Source: Rhizophagus sp. LPA8_4_AMF (taxonomy: Eukaryota; Glomeromycota; Glomeromycetes; Glomerales; Glomeraceae). Taken from it: DNA of 64,000 nt. Under the pieces are notes generated by a model. It searched no databases and was not told where the DNA came from. It worked only from the letters and a program-made list of their open reading frames with translations. How positions within the stretch are numbered: the stretch's first letter is position 1; each line of letters starts with the position of its first letter. The DNA lies in the NCBI GenBank assembly GCA_021464525.1, contig JADRCO010000001.1:62001-126000 (forward strand), in the 5' to 3' direction. This document shows positions 34,486-48,467 of the stretch, piece after piece. Both the position numbers and the translations under genes were made by a program.

Positions 34486-35032
34486 TAACATGCGACACAT
34501 AAGTTGCTATTGAATTAGTAAAAATTAAAGATAGTGGTGATATATATCATCCAAGATTCAAAATTTTCGATTATGATCTTTCTACAATTTACAACTAATT
34601 GCCAAACTTACTGTAGTATCTTAAAATTTTTCATTATTTTTATTTTAATTTTTTATTATTATATGTTAAGACTTGATTCTATATATATATTAATACTTTA
34701 TAACATGCTATTTCTGTACTGTTAGATTCAATTGTACGGTCTTATTAAGATCTAATGAAGATTTACCATAATCTTGAAATAAATATTTTAAATATAATCC
34801 TTTTTTTATTAACGATAATAAACGCTGATTTCTTAAGAGTTCACTTCAATATATGCAGAACTCAATCCATTTCTAATTGATGATGTAGTTTTAAATAATT
34901 TATTTATTATCCTAAAATTTTCCATTCGAATTTTGAAAATGAAAATTAAATTGAAAGTTTGTATGATGATTGTGAAATAGTCTAGTAGGCCAATAATATC
35001 TCTTGTGAATTTAATTTCTAGGGAAATAGATT
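34486..35032. other. Intergenic between convergent ALDH and COQ8 genes
   Basis: AT-rich. No open frame above background, and no repeat or hairpin of note seen. Confidence 0.4.
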
Positions 35033-37113
35033 TTATATCTCGCCAATAACTTCTTCAAAAATACCTTTACATCTAACTTTGGCACCTAATTTAGCACAAA
35101 GTAAAAATGCACCGGATAATTTTCTGTGTAAACTGTAAGTTTCATCAGGCGGTGGAGTTAATCTATATTTCAACATTGTAGGTATTAAATCTTTTACTCT
35201 TTTAGTTATAGTTTGTTTAGAGAAATCATATATGTTTTCTGAAAATGGTTCTCCTAATGTCAATATTGAATCAACATGTGCATTTCTCATAACCTATAAA
35301 TTTACATAATAGAGAATTAGAATATATGCACAAAATTACATAAGTTATCAAAATTATAAAATATTTATTACCTCAGTTTCATATCCTGTTAGATAGCCTA
35401 TTTGTTCTGAATAATATAAACATCCTTCTCTATCTCTTTTTGCTGCTGATTTTAGAATTTGCAAGTATAAATTTATGAATTTGGAATCAAATCCTCTACT
35501 TGCTCCAAAATCTACTAATTCAATCTAATAATATATTATTATTATAAATATCATGATGAAATATTATAAATATATAAATATATAACAATAATTAAAATTT
35601 TTTTTACCTTTCTTGTTTTAGTATTGTATAAGAAATTAGTCCAGTTCGGATCAGTTTGCATAAATTGAAATTCAGCTAACTCTCTTAAACTAAGTCTCAA
35701 GATATTTTTACCAATCTAATAAATTCATTTAAATAATTATTCATAAACATGAGAATATCTCATTTTTTAAATACATACTTACTTTGTTTCTAAGTTCTTG
35801 GCTATAATAAACGGCATTATTTAAAGGTTCGCCCATCATTTTTTCACTAGTTAAAACCATCTTTGTAGAATATTCTTTTATCACTTTAGGTACAACGAAA
35901 TCCTCATCATCTTTTAAAAGTTCTCCAAATTTCTCCATACAGTTAGCTTCTCTAACGTAATCAGTTTCCCATGCTAATTCTCTTCTTGCTACTTTAATTG
36001 TATTATCAAGATAAAGTCCTTTGGGCAATAAATTGCTCATTATTACTAAAGTTCTTAGATTATTCAAGTCTGAATCGATCGAAGCCGCAACTCCTGGATA
36101 TTGTACTTTAATTGCTACTAGTAAGTAAGGAGGTTTGGATAATTGAGCATTATGAACTTGGCCTATTGATGCTGCTGCCATTGGAATCGGATCAAAAATT
36201 TTAAAATTATCACGCCAATTTGGACCAAGTTCCTTTGTCATTACTTTCTAATTGGAAAATTGTTTAGTTTAATATTAAGTATTAAAAATTTAATATCAAC
36301 CTTTTTACCTTACCTCCATTTGCCAATTTGGCATATAATTGGCACTATTCTGAACACGCAATAATACTTTTTCCAACTGTACAGGTAACATATCATTATC
36401 TGTAAAATAAGTGTTATGTAAATTATATAATAGAAAATCGTAATGATATAGTTATATTAATTGTTTTATTTTACCTTGAATACTTATCATCTGTCCCAAC
36501 TTCAATGCAGCTCCGCGCATTCGAGATAATTTATTAACCAGACGCTCTATATTGGCTTCACTCATCAATACCGAGCCACCTTCAAAATTAAAATTACATA
36601 TTAATCATATCTCAAATTATTATATTTATTCTAATAAGATAATTAATTACCTTTTGTTTTTGAAATTCCCGTAGCTCTTCGAACAGCCTCACCCATAGCT
36701 CCCGCTCCCAATCCAATAGCCAATTCTAAAATTTACAATGTTAAATTTGTTTAAAAACTAATATTTAATAAACTTCGAAACTTACCTCCATAATGAAAAA
36801 ATCGACTAACTCTTGATGTGGGTATTTTGGATTTTTTAAGTGTATTCTCTTTATTAGAATGTTCTTGTGTTTCAATAATTGATGCTTTATACGTATTTGG
36901 TTCATCTATTATAACTTTTGAATCCAAAGTTGTCATTGGGGAGCGAATGTCCTGTGCTTGAGGTGATAATTTTTGATATTTAACAGACCATCGCCAGTTG
37001 GAAGTTTTATAAAACCATTCGGTATTTTTTGATTGTATTTGCAAAAAATTTGATCCAATTTTAGCAAATGCATTAGCAATACTATAAGTATCAGCTAAAC
37101 GTTGAGAAGACAT
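35033..37113 (-). CDS. COQ8: COQ8/ABC1 (ADCK) atypical kinase for ubiquinone biosynthesis
   Basis: Eight exons on the minus strand, 37113-36786, 36725-36651, 36579-36475, 36399-36314, 36247-35783, 35715-35608, 35524-35372 and 35293-35033, join in phase to about 526 residues. COQ8 is the mitochondrial matrix ATPase-kinase that supports the coenzyme Q synthesis complex. Family landmarks in order: the KxGQ motif in [14 protein letters not shown], the alanine-rich nucleotide loop in [13 protein letters not shown] (in place of a Gly-rich loop), the [10 protein letters not shown] lysine, [12 protein letters not shown], the catalytic-loop [13 protein letters not shown] and the metal-binding [10 protein letters not shown]. 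The basic N-terminus [20 protein letters not shown] may be the mitochondrial presequence. An upstream in-frame TTG extends the frame but there is no earlier ATG. It is divergent to the UNC80-like gene. Confidence 0.96.
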
Positions 37114-37422
37114 AATCCTTATCAGACAAAAAATTGTTGATCTGTCACAATACAAATAAACAGTTACCCCACAATGGTTTGTGTAATTGCATCACAGTAC
37201 ACAATAGCCAATTGGAAAAATTCGGTTTTTTTTAATATATGAAATAATATGAACCTTCTTAAACGAGAATTTAAATGTAACTTATACATTAATTTATTTT
37301 TTAAAATTTCTCGTCCATTTTCTTTTTTAAAAAAAAAAATTCTAACTTCTGGCTCGGTTCTACCTCTTTGACTTACCTTTTTTTAGATAATTATGATAAA
37401 TTTAATTCGAAATTAATACATA
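37114..37422. promoter_or_regulatory. Shared divergent promoter of COQ8 and the UNC80-like gene
   Basis: Only 309 bp separate the two start codons. A CCAAT box within the palindrome CCAATTGG lies at about 37208-37215. A T-run followed by an A-run at about 37322-37340 could act as a nucleosome-free tract. No clear TATA element is seen for either gene. Confidence 0.5.
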
Positions 37423-37784
37423 ATGGAATACTCTAAAGGTATAAAACTAATTCATTTCGTTGTTATTGTTTTTTTTATGAATATAAATTTATTCAATAAT
37501 TTTTTATTTAGACTTAACGTACATTAGAGATTCACAAATTTTGGAACCAGAAGTTGACCATGTAGTAGATATAACGAATAATGAATCCCAAAATTATATA
37601 GACCCATTGGAAGTTGCAACAGTTTCTACGGAAGAAAATGATTTAGATACAATTTCTACAAAAGCTACGATAGCAGATCTTCAAAATACTCCATCACATT
37701 GGAATAAGTTAAGAAATTTGGTAGTGGTTGATGAGAATATTCCACAGACGCCTATACCACCAGATTTATTTAGTAACAAAAACA

Positions 37785-37822
<38 letters not shown>

Positions 37823-40800
37823 TCTGATGATGTTGAGAGATCAAGTGTATTATCAAAATCAAGCTCAAAACGTGATATTTATCAAGGAAATGCTTTGAAG
37901 ATGTTAAGATTTAAATCTACCGTACAACAAAGATCAGATGTGAATAAAATGGAAAAGGACCTAGAACGATTAATTACTAGAACGTATGGTGGTAATATGT
38001 TTACGAGCATAGGTGGTGGAAACTCTGCTGGCTCCTTAGGTCCTTTACCTGGAAATGATAGAGGAAATAAACAACAAGAAGATGTACTAAGAGAGGATAG
38101 TGTAAGAAGTGCAGGGGATCATTTTAATTTTTTATCAGAACTTTATAAATTGTTGAAAAGATGGAAGCATGTGGTGAAATTACCTGACAGTCAGCAAATA
38201 TTATCCGAATTAGCCAAACCATTTTATAATTATCCAGGGAATGGTAGGTTTGATGTTCAATAATTTTTTTTTTTAAAACATTTTTTTATTTTATATCATT
38301 ATACGTAAAATTATTTGCTATTATTAAAATTTACTATTGTAATTCAGCCGATGACTGTAATCAATCATTGGATATTTTTGAATATATTAGAGCTACCTAT
38401 AGGCCTGCAGATCCTGATGTATGTTTTTTTTAACGTTATAATCTCTTTTTCTTTTTACATTTAATTGAAATTTTTTCTTTTAATATCAAAGGAAAATTTT
38501 GCGCGAATTCAATGGTGTTGTAAATTGTTAGAAACGCATCATAGTAAAATTAGGGTAAGTTTTAATTTCAAAATTTTTATCAAGTTTCCAAAATTGTTTT
38601 TTTTAATAAAAAAGTTCTTTTTTTTAGAACCGCCTATGTGATATAACAGAAAAATTGCTAAACGCTACGGCAATGAATTCATATTTTCCTACTTCAATAG
38701 CTGCAATCCATGCACTTATATATACATTTATTCATACATTATTAGTTGTTACTGCTTCGTCCAATTCAAAGAAATCAGAAGAATCGAGCAAATTATTTAA
38801 AATGATTGATGGATTTTTATCTCGATTGGCCGCTGGAACTTTAATCTCAATTGATCCAGATGAAATGCCAATTGGAAATGCTAGAGTACAAATTAACAAA
38901 TACGATAGTTTGGCTCGTTGTATATTTGTAGAGGGCTTAGTTAAATCTCTGTTAGTTAAAGATGTTCAGCTATGTAAATATATTATGGAGAATTTCATAG
39001 GGGTGAGTTTGTGTAATATTGTTAATTTAAATATTAAATTGGTCTAAGTTAATAAATTTATAATATCAATTTTAGAAATATTGGATAACTCCTGACTTAT
39101 CTATGCAGAATTTATATGAGCATATTATTCAATTATTTGCTCAAGCTGCAATTGAGATACTAGCTGATCCAAATATGTCATTCATTGATTCATCAAATCC
39201 CTATATTTCGTTACCTTATCTAATTCTTCAGACATTAAACCAAAATTTACCACCAAAAAATCTTAGAAGTATGCCACCTCATATAGTAAGATCACTTGTA
39301 AGCGTAGTAGTATCAATTTTTGCTCTGCCTTGGCCAGATAATAACTCTCAAAGTTCAAAGAAACAAAATAATCTACCAACTAGAAACTCAAGTAATAATC
39401 AAAAAATGAGTGGAAATGAAACCGACAATGAAACTTCAGCTGGGGACATTGATTCAAAATATAAAAATACTAGGCCGAGTTTAAATAGAACTAATGATGG
39501 TTTATTAACACCCGGAAGTATAAGACAATCATCAGAGATTGATATATTAAAATTGGCTAAGACATATATTGAGTATTTATGGAATGAAGGATGGAAGAAT
39601 GAAGTTGTTGAACTTGTTAAAGAAGCTGTGAGTTCTTTTTTTTTATAAAAAAAATAATATTTATTATCCATTATTGACCTTCTTCTTACCATCTTAGTTT
39701 GAACAAGATGATTTAGATAGGATTATCACTATATTTAATCAGTTGGTATTTGGAATAAGTGACTCCATAGGTGATGATATAGTAAAAGAAACCATGCCAG
39801 ATTTGTTTGCGGTATGTTGTTTATTATATTGATTACTTAAATTGAAAAAATGCTTACATATTGGATTCAACTTAAAGAAAATAGTGAAAATTAGACCAGA
39901 AAAATCAGCAAATCTAAAGAAAATACTTTTGTCGCTATCCACTAAGTATCGCGCACACTTTTATAAGCCAATCCTTGCTTGTGTTGCGTCGGATAATGAA
40001 TCAAAAGTGTCTGAATATCTTCATCTTATATCAATTTTGTTAAATTACATAAGTGGTGTTGAATTATTTATGCAAGACGTTGAATTGATGAATGTTATAA
40101 TTTTAAGTGATGTTGGACCTAGTTCAGTTAAAAATGATGAAGATAAGCATAATTCAAAACTAACTATTTCATCTACTACTTCTCAAGTAAATACATGGGG
40201 GTCGACTACAGTGGGTCAATGTGCTATTATCATGGAGTTTGTCTGGATTATCCGAGAATTAAGATTACAACAATCATCTGACGTATGTAATTTTATGATA
40301 ATACTTAATTTAATATGATTTTAATATTACATTGATTCTTACAGTGCTAATTTAAAATTATAGCGTACCAGAGATTCAAAGCATGATACAATCGCGAAGA
40401 AATTTTTGAATGAGCTTGAAAAGCGGTTATCGATATTCATGATTGCAAAGGTAACCAAATTTGTTAATTAATATTATTGTGTGATATTTATTTGGTTAAT
40501 TTATAAAAATTTATATAATTTATAGGAGAAATCTAAATTAATTCCAATGCCATTGCGTGTGTTACTTTGTAATCTATTCTTTGAAATAAGATTATATTGT
40601 AAAACAACTTATCGGTATTGTGTAGTATATACTGATTTTATATAATTTTAATTTTTTTTTTTTTCATTTTAATTGTTAATTATACGTGAATATCTTATTT
40701 TAGACCAGGTTGGCTTTCCCGAATAATTGATTGGACAGTACACTCTTCGCCAGTAATTCATAGGAATTCCATATCGTTTGGCTTAAATCAAAATCCATTC

Positions 40801-43800
40801 ACCACGCAATCAGAGTTAGAAGTAGATAACAATCAACTTAATGAAGTTGAATTCATATTTCAAAGAATTAGAGTTGTATACGCAACATTGGATGATTGGA
40901 ATTCTTCGGATACCGATAGGGTTATTGTTTTTTTCCATTTAATGTTAATTTTTTAAAAAATGAATTATATTGAATATTTTTATTTATAAATTAGGACGAA
41001 TTTTTAGATGTTCCAGTGCCTGCGATACCAAGACCACCTGTTATTCCTTCAACTCCAAATACTCCAAAAACACCAATCGCTCCATATAATGATCTGCGAC
41101 GCAGTTCGACTGTAGTTCCATCGTCGGGTCCCGCAGCCAATACACCGAGAAGGATATCATCTAAATTACCTAAACAACGTCTTCATAGATTTAATACCTT
41201 TACTGACGATCTTGCATTTTCATTTTTGTCTTTACTGGTTGCTGTATTCAGCACTATAGCAGTGGAAGAGTTTACTAGGCTAGCACCGCATCTTTGGAAT
41301 AGATTTTTGAATGACAAAAAGCATAAGCCCTTTGCTTCTGCTTCGTTTCTGTTTATACTTTGTGGTGAAAAATCACCTGAAACTGTAAAGGATCTTATCA
41401 TGAAGGATTTGTACAGGTAAATTTTTTTTAAAGTTTTATATCTGCGAATCTTAGTTTCAGTTTCACTACTAATTAACTATTTATTACTATAGTACAAATG
41501 CTCTAGTTCGCGCTATAACTATTTATAAAATATCATCCTTATTTGGTCACCGAAATCAACTTCTATCACAACCTTATGTATCAGATTCGACTCGAAAACG
41601 TCCTTTTCGTGTACAGGCACCTGCAATTCCTTATATACCGACTGAACTAGGTACTCAAGAAGTAATGATGTACGAATCATCAAAAGAATCGAAAAATAAA
41701 AATTCTTCTCATCATGGTGTTGATCAGAGAATACAGGAACTTGGTTGGGAGGTAGTAGATGAATCCGAAACCGAATCGGATCGTTCAAAACGTATTGTGG
41801 CACCAATATCACTTTTATCCACTTTCCATCTTGATGAAGAAGAACTTAAGCAAAAAGATGAGCCTATGCCTATACAAGCAGGTCGTGATAAAATTAGGAG
41901 GAATATTCGTAGTGAAAATACGCAAGGAAATACAAACAAGCGAAGGATTATTTCAGTTCATATTTTAAGTTTCTTCTCTTTAAGACTTGTAGATTTATTA
42001 GATGATGTTCATTGTGGTGTATATAACCTCGCTAAAGAAATAATTATGTATTTTCTAAGAGATGATCCTCTATTATTTCTGCGTATTTTTTTCAGTGATT
42101 TAGGCACGTTGAATTTTGAAACGCAGAAAAAGTTACTCACGAGAATACGTTTCCTTATTTCGATGCAGCATGTTTTCCCGCCCGGATTTACTTATATGTT
42201 ATTTAACCATCTTGCTGGAATATTAAAATGGTATTCCAGAGATAACAAAGAAAATGGTTTAGGTTTAATGGCTTACATCATACCTACAATGGCTGAAATG
42301 GTTCCGACAGTTAGTAACATACTTGTTAAAGATTTCAAGAAAAATAAGATTGAACATATTCTTTGCAATAACGGGCAGTTCTGGTTTACTGATGGAACCC
42401 CTCCTTCAATGTTTCCAAGGGAGTTAGCTAATGATGAAGTTACATTCAATATACTTGATGTTCCACTAATTATGTTTCAAATAGCGATGCTTCGAGTTGG
42501 ACATATACATTTTATGACGAATTATGTTGTAGCATGGCCACAAGAGGTTTATTCAATAAAAAAAATGATTCAAGCATTTGCCCCGACTCCTTTAACTGAT
42601 AATCTAGTAAATGTAAATGAGGAAGAAAAATATTTTCCAGATATTAGAAAGGCACAAAAACGTTATGGTTTTAATGATATATTGTCAAGGAGAGAAAAAG
42701 ATATTAAGTTAATTTCTGCATTACGAGCAAGGTCATGGTTGAACTTTTTACTTTCAATGTTAAAACGATTAAATAGTAATTATAATGATCGTAGCGAGTT
42801 AAAGATCTTTTTGAGTGGTGTTAATGATATCCTTCTGGAACATGCAAATGATTTTGGAATCGTTGGCCAAACTTTGGTTTTATATTTAACAGTTATCACG
42901 AGATTTCGTAGACTATTTGATACTAATCGAGGATATTCGATTTTTATTCCTGCGTTGTTTAAAGTCTTTTGTGAATCAGAAAAGATTCCTCCTATCAGAT
43001 CTGCTATTACATTTGCATGGTATAAATTCTTTCAAGTTCATGGAGAATCTTTCATTTTTCAAACTCTTGGAAGTCTCACTCCAATAATATTAAAAGGCTC
43101 AGCCAAGTCAACAGAGGTTGGGGAATGGTTATGTTCATCTCTTTACGAGCTGTTTAAAGCTTTAAGCTCTCCTGTAAAACATTCGGATTCATTAGGAATA
43201 AGCGAAACAGTTGATAAATTAAATATAACTGATCCGTTGTTGTTTGATCCACCTCCGTTACTTAATAATACGTTTAGGAGACGAGCAAATAGTGTTGCAT
43301 CAAAATCAAAGGGAGGGTTATTAGGAACACAAGATGAGAAGATATTTTCATTGGAAGATTTAGTTAGATTATTTTTAACTATTATTGCTTACGATCCAAG
43401 TTCACTCCGAGCTGAACAATTTGTCCAAGTATTACAATATCTTATACCACATCTCTTACAGGAGTCTTCTAGTGTTAGAGCATTAGTAGATGAAGGAATG
43501 GCAGCGTTAACGGAAGTATTTCTTAAACTTTCAAAATCTTTTAAACATCTAATTTATTCTACAATAAATGCTGAAAATATTAATGAAACGACGGAAAATG
43601 CTGGTACTTCAAATAATAAGCCATTTCTTTCAGAGACGACAGCTCAAGCATTTGGTAAACAATGGAAACAGAACGATAAAATGACAATAAAGAGACAATT
43701 CCTGATTTTAATACAGACCTATAAAAAATACGGAGGAATATTATCTGATAATTCACATTATAAGATTGCGAATATTATAAGATTAATGCTTAAAGATTAT

Positions 43801-45516
43801 GCTGCTCTTAAAGTAAAAGTCTCGACAAATTTCATTAAAGATTATATTAGAGATGCATTGCTTTTCAATACAACATCTGAAGATGGAAAGAAACCAATAT
43901 TATCGTTTTTAAGACAAATGTCAACATCATTCCGTCAAAATTATAAATCAATTGATTTTTCTGGCTTAATTGAAGGTCTTGTTTTAATAACATCAGATAG
44001 ATGTAGGTTCACGGTCAATGATCAGGCAATATCTTTTGCGCTCAAAGATAAATTTGTTTCATTTGGTTTGTCTGTTGCGTTGAAACCTGATTGGGAAGAT
44101 GAAATTATGCAACTTAAACTATGTGATAGTATTGTTAAATTATTTGTTGGTTTGATGACACATTCTGATCAAGACATGTTAAATGAATTAGATAAATACC
44201 AACCTTCACATCAATTAATGGCATATATTGTCATTCCAATTTGTCATCAATATTCACCCGAAGATATATATTTTACTCCAATGGCTTCAAATATCAATCT
44301 TGATAAATCAAAGGTGATCAGTTGTTGGATTCATTTATTAGCATATATTACAAAAGCATGTAGTAAAGATTCTATAATGAGATCAAAAACAACTTTTACT
44401 CTTCTTGGTAACAATTCAAGGCAAAATCTTGATGATGATAATGATAATGAAGAAGAATATGCTGCAAATAAATTTATCCCTTCAACAACGGAAGCTGCGG
44501 CTACATTTATTATAAGTTTTACGGCTTTAAAGATTGTACTTGTACGTGCTGAAAAATATATTACACAAACAAAAGGAATGTGGATTCATATAAATCAATT
44601 TATAAGGCAGGTATTAGGAGCAGCTGGGACATCACAAGCCAAATCAGGATTGTATTCTTTAAGTGGATCGCCTACTGCTAGCAATACAAGTATACATATA
44701 AATACTGAAGCTAATGATGTAAATGTTGGCAGAACTTCATTTTTGCGTAATAATCATTATTCTTCATCATCTGGAAATGAAGGTTTAAATAATACAAGAT
44801 CATCATTTTCCTCTTCATCGCTTGATTTTGTCTTGTGGACATTTTTAGAATTACTTTTATTTTATAAATTGCCTCTTAATTTATATTTACGTACTTTTAT
44901 ACATCAAAAATTACAGAATGCATCCACTGGAGTGAATAGTTTAAATTATCAATTATCAATTGATAATGTTCCAAGATCGCCTTCACTAAATAGTAACACT
45001 TCAAACATAAATAATACTAATAATAAAGAACCATATAAAAGAACTAGATGGAAGAGTTGGGGTGGTCCTCCTGCAAGTTTTCAACGGGCAAGTTTAGAAA
45101 AAGAAAATGGAAATATAAGATCATCTATTTTAAGACAAAAATCTACAATAAGTAGGGCCAGTTCGTATGGATTTATAAATAATAATAATGAACCACGAGA
45201 ATATCAAAACATCACATCCCCTTCGGGACAACCTAGTAGAATTAATAGTTTGATTAATGAAACCTTAAATGCATATTCTAATGTTCATACATTAATGGGA
45301 TATGGCAATATTTTATTTAATAGACCAAATGGCTCAAGGTTACATAAGAATGATCAATCCCAAGAATTAAGAGCTTGGAGTTATAAACAAGTAATAGTTA
45401 AATTGAAAGAAGAAAAAAGAATTGTTATAGAAGCTTATAAAGAAGCTTTTAATGCTTTAGGAAAGGGACCTTATTTTTCTAATGATTCTTACAATGAAAT
45501 GATTAATAATTTGTAA
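37423..45516 (+). CDS. UNC80: UNC80-like giant protein, putative scaffold of a NALCN/Cch1-type channel
   Basis: Thirteen exons: 37423-37438, 37512-38243, 38348-38418, 38492-38554, 38628-39002, 39076-39627, 39698-39811, 39878-40282, 40364-40450, 40526-40614, 40704-40920, 40995-41416 and 41493-45516. All phases agree, giving about 2,388 residues; human UNC80 has about 3,260. The protein is a helical-repeat solenoid with disordered linkers. Blocks that follow human UNC80 in order include SPETVKDLIMKDLY (human PEAVSDMLMSEFH), VDLLDDVHCGVYNLAKEIIM, FPPGFTYMLFNHLAGILKWY (human FPAQTSHILFNYLVGLIMYF), RSAITFAWYKFFQVHGESFI (human LRQAIEFACHQFYILHRKPF), YDPSSLRAEQFVQVLQYLIP and FTALKIVLVRAEKYI. The N-terminal half is less clearly related. 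In animals UNC80 links NALCN to UNC79. An Asn run (residues about 95-110) is coded by an AAT microsatellite. The 16-nt first exon is inferred from phase and position. Confidence 0.75.
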
Positions 45517-47801
45517 TTATAAATTAGGATTAGAAAAAAAATTTTTTTACTATAATTTGATATTTTCTTAGAAATTTAAATTTTAGATATAATTTTATAA
45601 TAATTAATTATCTATATACATATATATTAACATATATTGCTTAATAAATACATTAGCTATTGGTTTAACGCCTATCAAGTTATGAGGTTAATAAAAATAT
45701 AAATACTTTTAAAATTTTTCAAGTCCAAAAGTGGTATTAAGTTTTTGTATAGTTAGAAGTAAAATAACTGAAATTTCAAGAAGAGACATTTGCTAAACAA
45801 TTGAAATTTACTTTTTATTTAATTCTAAGAAAAAGTAGATTTTATAAAAAACGGAGAAATAATATTATATTTGTAAGTAATAAAACGAAGTTTTTTTTAG
45901 CTATTTGATTATGAAAAAAATTAAAAAAATTGGTAGATAATATATTAATTTTATTGATTTATGAATTATTTTATGACTATATATAGTGATTTTCAATTAC
46001 TGACAACCCGGAAGATATATGAACACTATATTTATTTAATTAAATTACAAGAAAGGAAGAAAGCATTATTATAATTGAAAACTTTCAATCCTTTCAATTC
46101 CTTCAATTCCAAATCTTTCAACTCCAATGGAAATTTTCATTGGAAGTTTCCAATACCATAGATTTATTTGGAAAGGATTGAAATTGAAGGTTCAATTCCA
46201 ATAAAAGTCATTGGAGTGTTGACATATATTAATACTATTAAATTTAAACATTAGTATTTAAAAAATAATTCTTCTCTTGAACTAAAATGACAAATAACTA
46301 TCATTATTTTATTTAATCAATTATAAAGATACTTGAAAATTCAAGTTCTCTAAACAAAAAAGGAGAAAGTTTTTTCAGGAGAGAAATTACTTATTAAATG
46401 CAAAGTATATTTAACCAACAATATATTTAATCAGATTCAAAATAGCTATATTTTAATTGCAAAAAAATGTTACAGTTCATTGCAAAGATACACTTATTAT
46501 GCTAACATTATAATAATTCAGTTAGAATTTGAACATTAATTTAAATCTCTCTAATCATGATTGATAAATGACACCTTTTTTTTTGAAATAATGAATTATA
46601 AAATAACTTGAATACAAATGGTAAATTATATCTATGCAGATATTAGTATAATATAGCAAACATGCTCTTGTCTTTCCTACATATTTCCAAAAACGTTCTT
46701 AAAATCATAAAAAGAAATGATTTACTTTTTGTTTATGAAAATTAATGATGGCAATTTAAGTAAGATTTATGTAAGTGTGGAAGCTTCAAAACATGATTGA
46801 AGTATTTCAAAGTCTTTTTTTAAAAGAATTAAAACTTTGAAAACTTTTAGTTAAAAATTTATAATGCAAATGTTGAAATAAAAAGTATTTAGTAGATTAT
46901 ATAATGTACAGATATTTTAATTTTCCCAAAGAAAAAAACTTTTAAGTATATTTTTTAAATACAATTTTATTATGATCGTATATTCGTATAAGTAGATTAG
47001 CACATCCGATTTATGGCTAAATAGAAAATAATTCGCATCCTATAGAAAGCGTTTCATGATAAAACATCATGACATTTTTTGCAAACTATGAAAACTATGA
47101 ACAATTCTTTTGTGTATGAAAATCCATGCATGGTTCAAGTTTAATGTATGTACTTAATTTCGAAAAATCAATGATAATTATCACAACTGACTGTAGATGC
47201 TATAGTGACTTGAAGGGAGACCATGGAAAGAGAGAGCTCATACCTTACAAGTTGTTGCCGAAGAATAATAATGACTTTTCCTTACGATTTAACGTTGCGA
47301 GTAACTGACAGGTCTAGTTATGTTATCCTATGTATTCATCATTGAGTGCTTGAGTTATGGCTATTGTGGCCTTGTAAAAGGTATATACTGTATCAGAAGC
47401 ACTAACATAAAAAGCTACTGTATTACTGTACTATCTATATATTGAAGTTGTAGAAAGCAAAAAAAAATCGGGGAGCCGAATAACTGAGTTCCTTATATGT
47501 CTTTGTGGTTGCACAAAATTTTCTGTACAACGTTTCGCAAATCCATAAAAATCGCAAAATGGGATTTGATTTTGACCCAAATTTAGTAATAATAAAACAA
47601 CTGATCTCGATGTTTTAGAGTGTATTATGTATACATTCATCCATATAATCCAAAACTCTATAAAGAAATTCAAACCATCAATATGTAAAACGTTTTTAAT
47701 AGGATGAACTTAATCGTGGAAAATTTACTAATTTTTTTTTTGGATGTTATCTTAGTCGGATAGTAATAGAGTTTATTAATGAAACTGAATAACCGACAAT
47801 A
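45517..47801. other. Gene-free, AT-rich interval
   Basis: No intact gene. At 46080-46215 the words CAATCCTTTCAATTCC and their near-complement GGAAAGGATTGAAATTGAA face each other across about 60 bp, which could be the ends of a small decayed inverted-repeat element. A short plus-strand frame at 47120-47308 has no recognisable content. Confidence 0.4.
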
Positions 47802-48050
47802 GGCCTGTTCAATTCTGATTTATCGGATTTTTGATCGAGTTTTGGGTTGATAGTTATTGGATGATGAAATTGTGCAACTTGATCAGTTAACGATCTATAA
47901 AAAAGTAGAAATTTTTTGATCGCAATTTAAAAATAAGCAAATCAAAAAGGTTATTGTTGCGATCAGCGATCAATTCTGATTTTGATCAATGTTTGGATTG
48001 GTTAGTGGATTTGCGATCAAAATTTGAACAATCAGAATTGAACTGGCCTT
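47802..48050. mobile_element. Inverted-repeat element (MITE-like), family uncertain
   Basis: Ends are inverted repeats of about 19-20 bp: GGCCTGTTCAATTCTGATT on the left and AATCAGAATTGAACTGGCC on the right, with one mismatch. The 249-bp interior is non-coding and repeats GATCAAAATTTGA/TTGCGATCA-like words. I could not see a clear target-site duplication. A partial relative is at 18680-18775. Confidence 0.65.
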
Positions 48051-48467
48051 ATGTTATACTATTGAATGATCATTAACGTATAACCAGCCTATGGTATCCT
48101 TCTAAGTTATGTACCTAATATTCTAGTAGAATTAAGCTAATTTTGGCTATAAGTCGTACAAAGCGTCCAAAATGGTTTTTATTTTGGTTGGTTTTTTTGA
48201 TATCATCAAACAACCCACGAGTATTATTCAATTTTTACGTGTAAAATACCCGGGCGGGCAGTTGCTACATAAATAAAAAGGAACCATCCGTTCCAGCATA
48301 AATATCCGATCAAAATTTTAATTTATAGTATACGTGACCAAAATATTTTATTTAAAAATTTTATATAAGAAATTTTACATATTAATAATCACCTAACCGA
48401 AAAGAATCATCTAATTCACTTTGTCTTTGCTTTGGAAATAACTTTTTTATATTTGGCATGCCGATTC

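Noticed and set aside
37114-37155. Upstream extension of COQ8 (frame open to 37155)
   Set aside because: The extension starts with TTG. The first ATG in frame is at 37113, and it gives a plausible mitochondrial leader.
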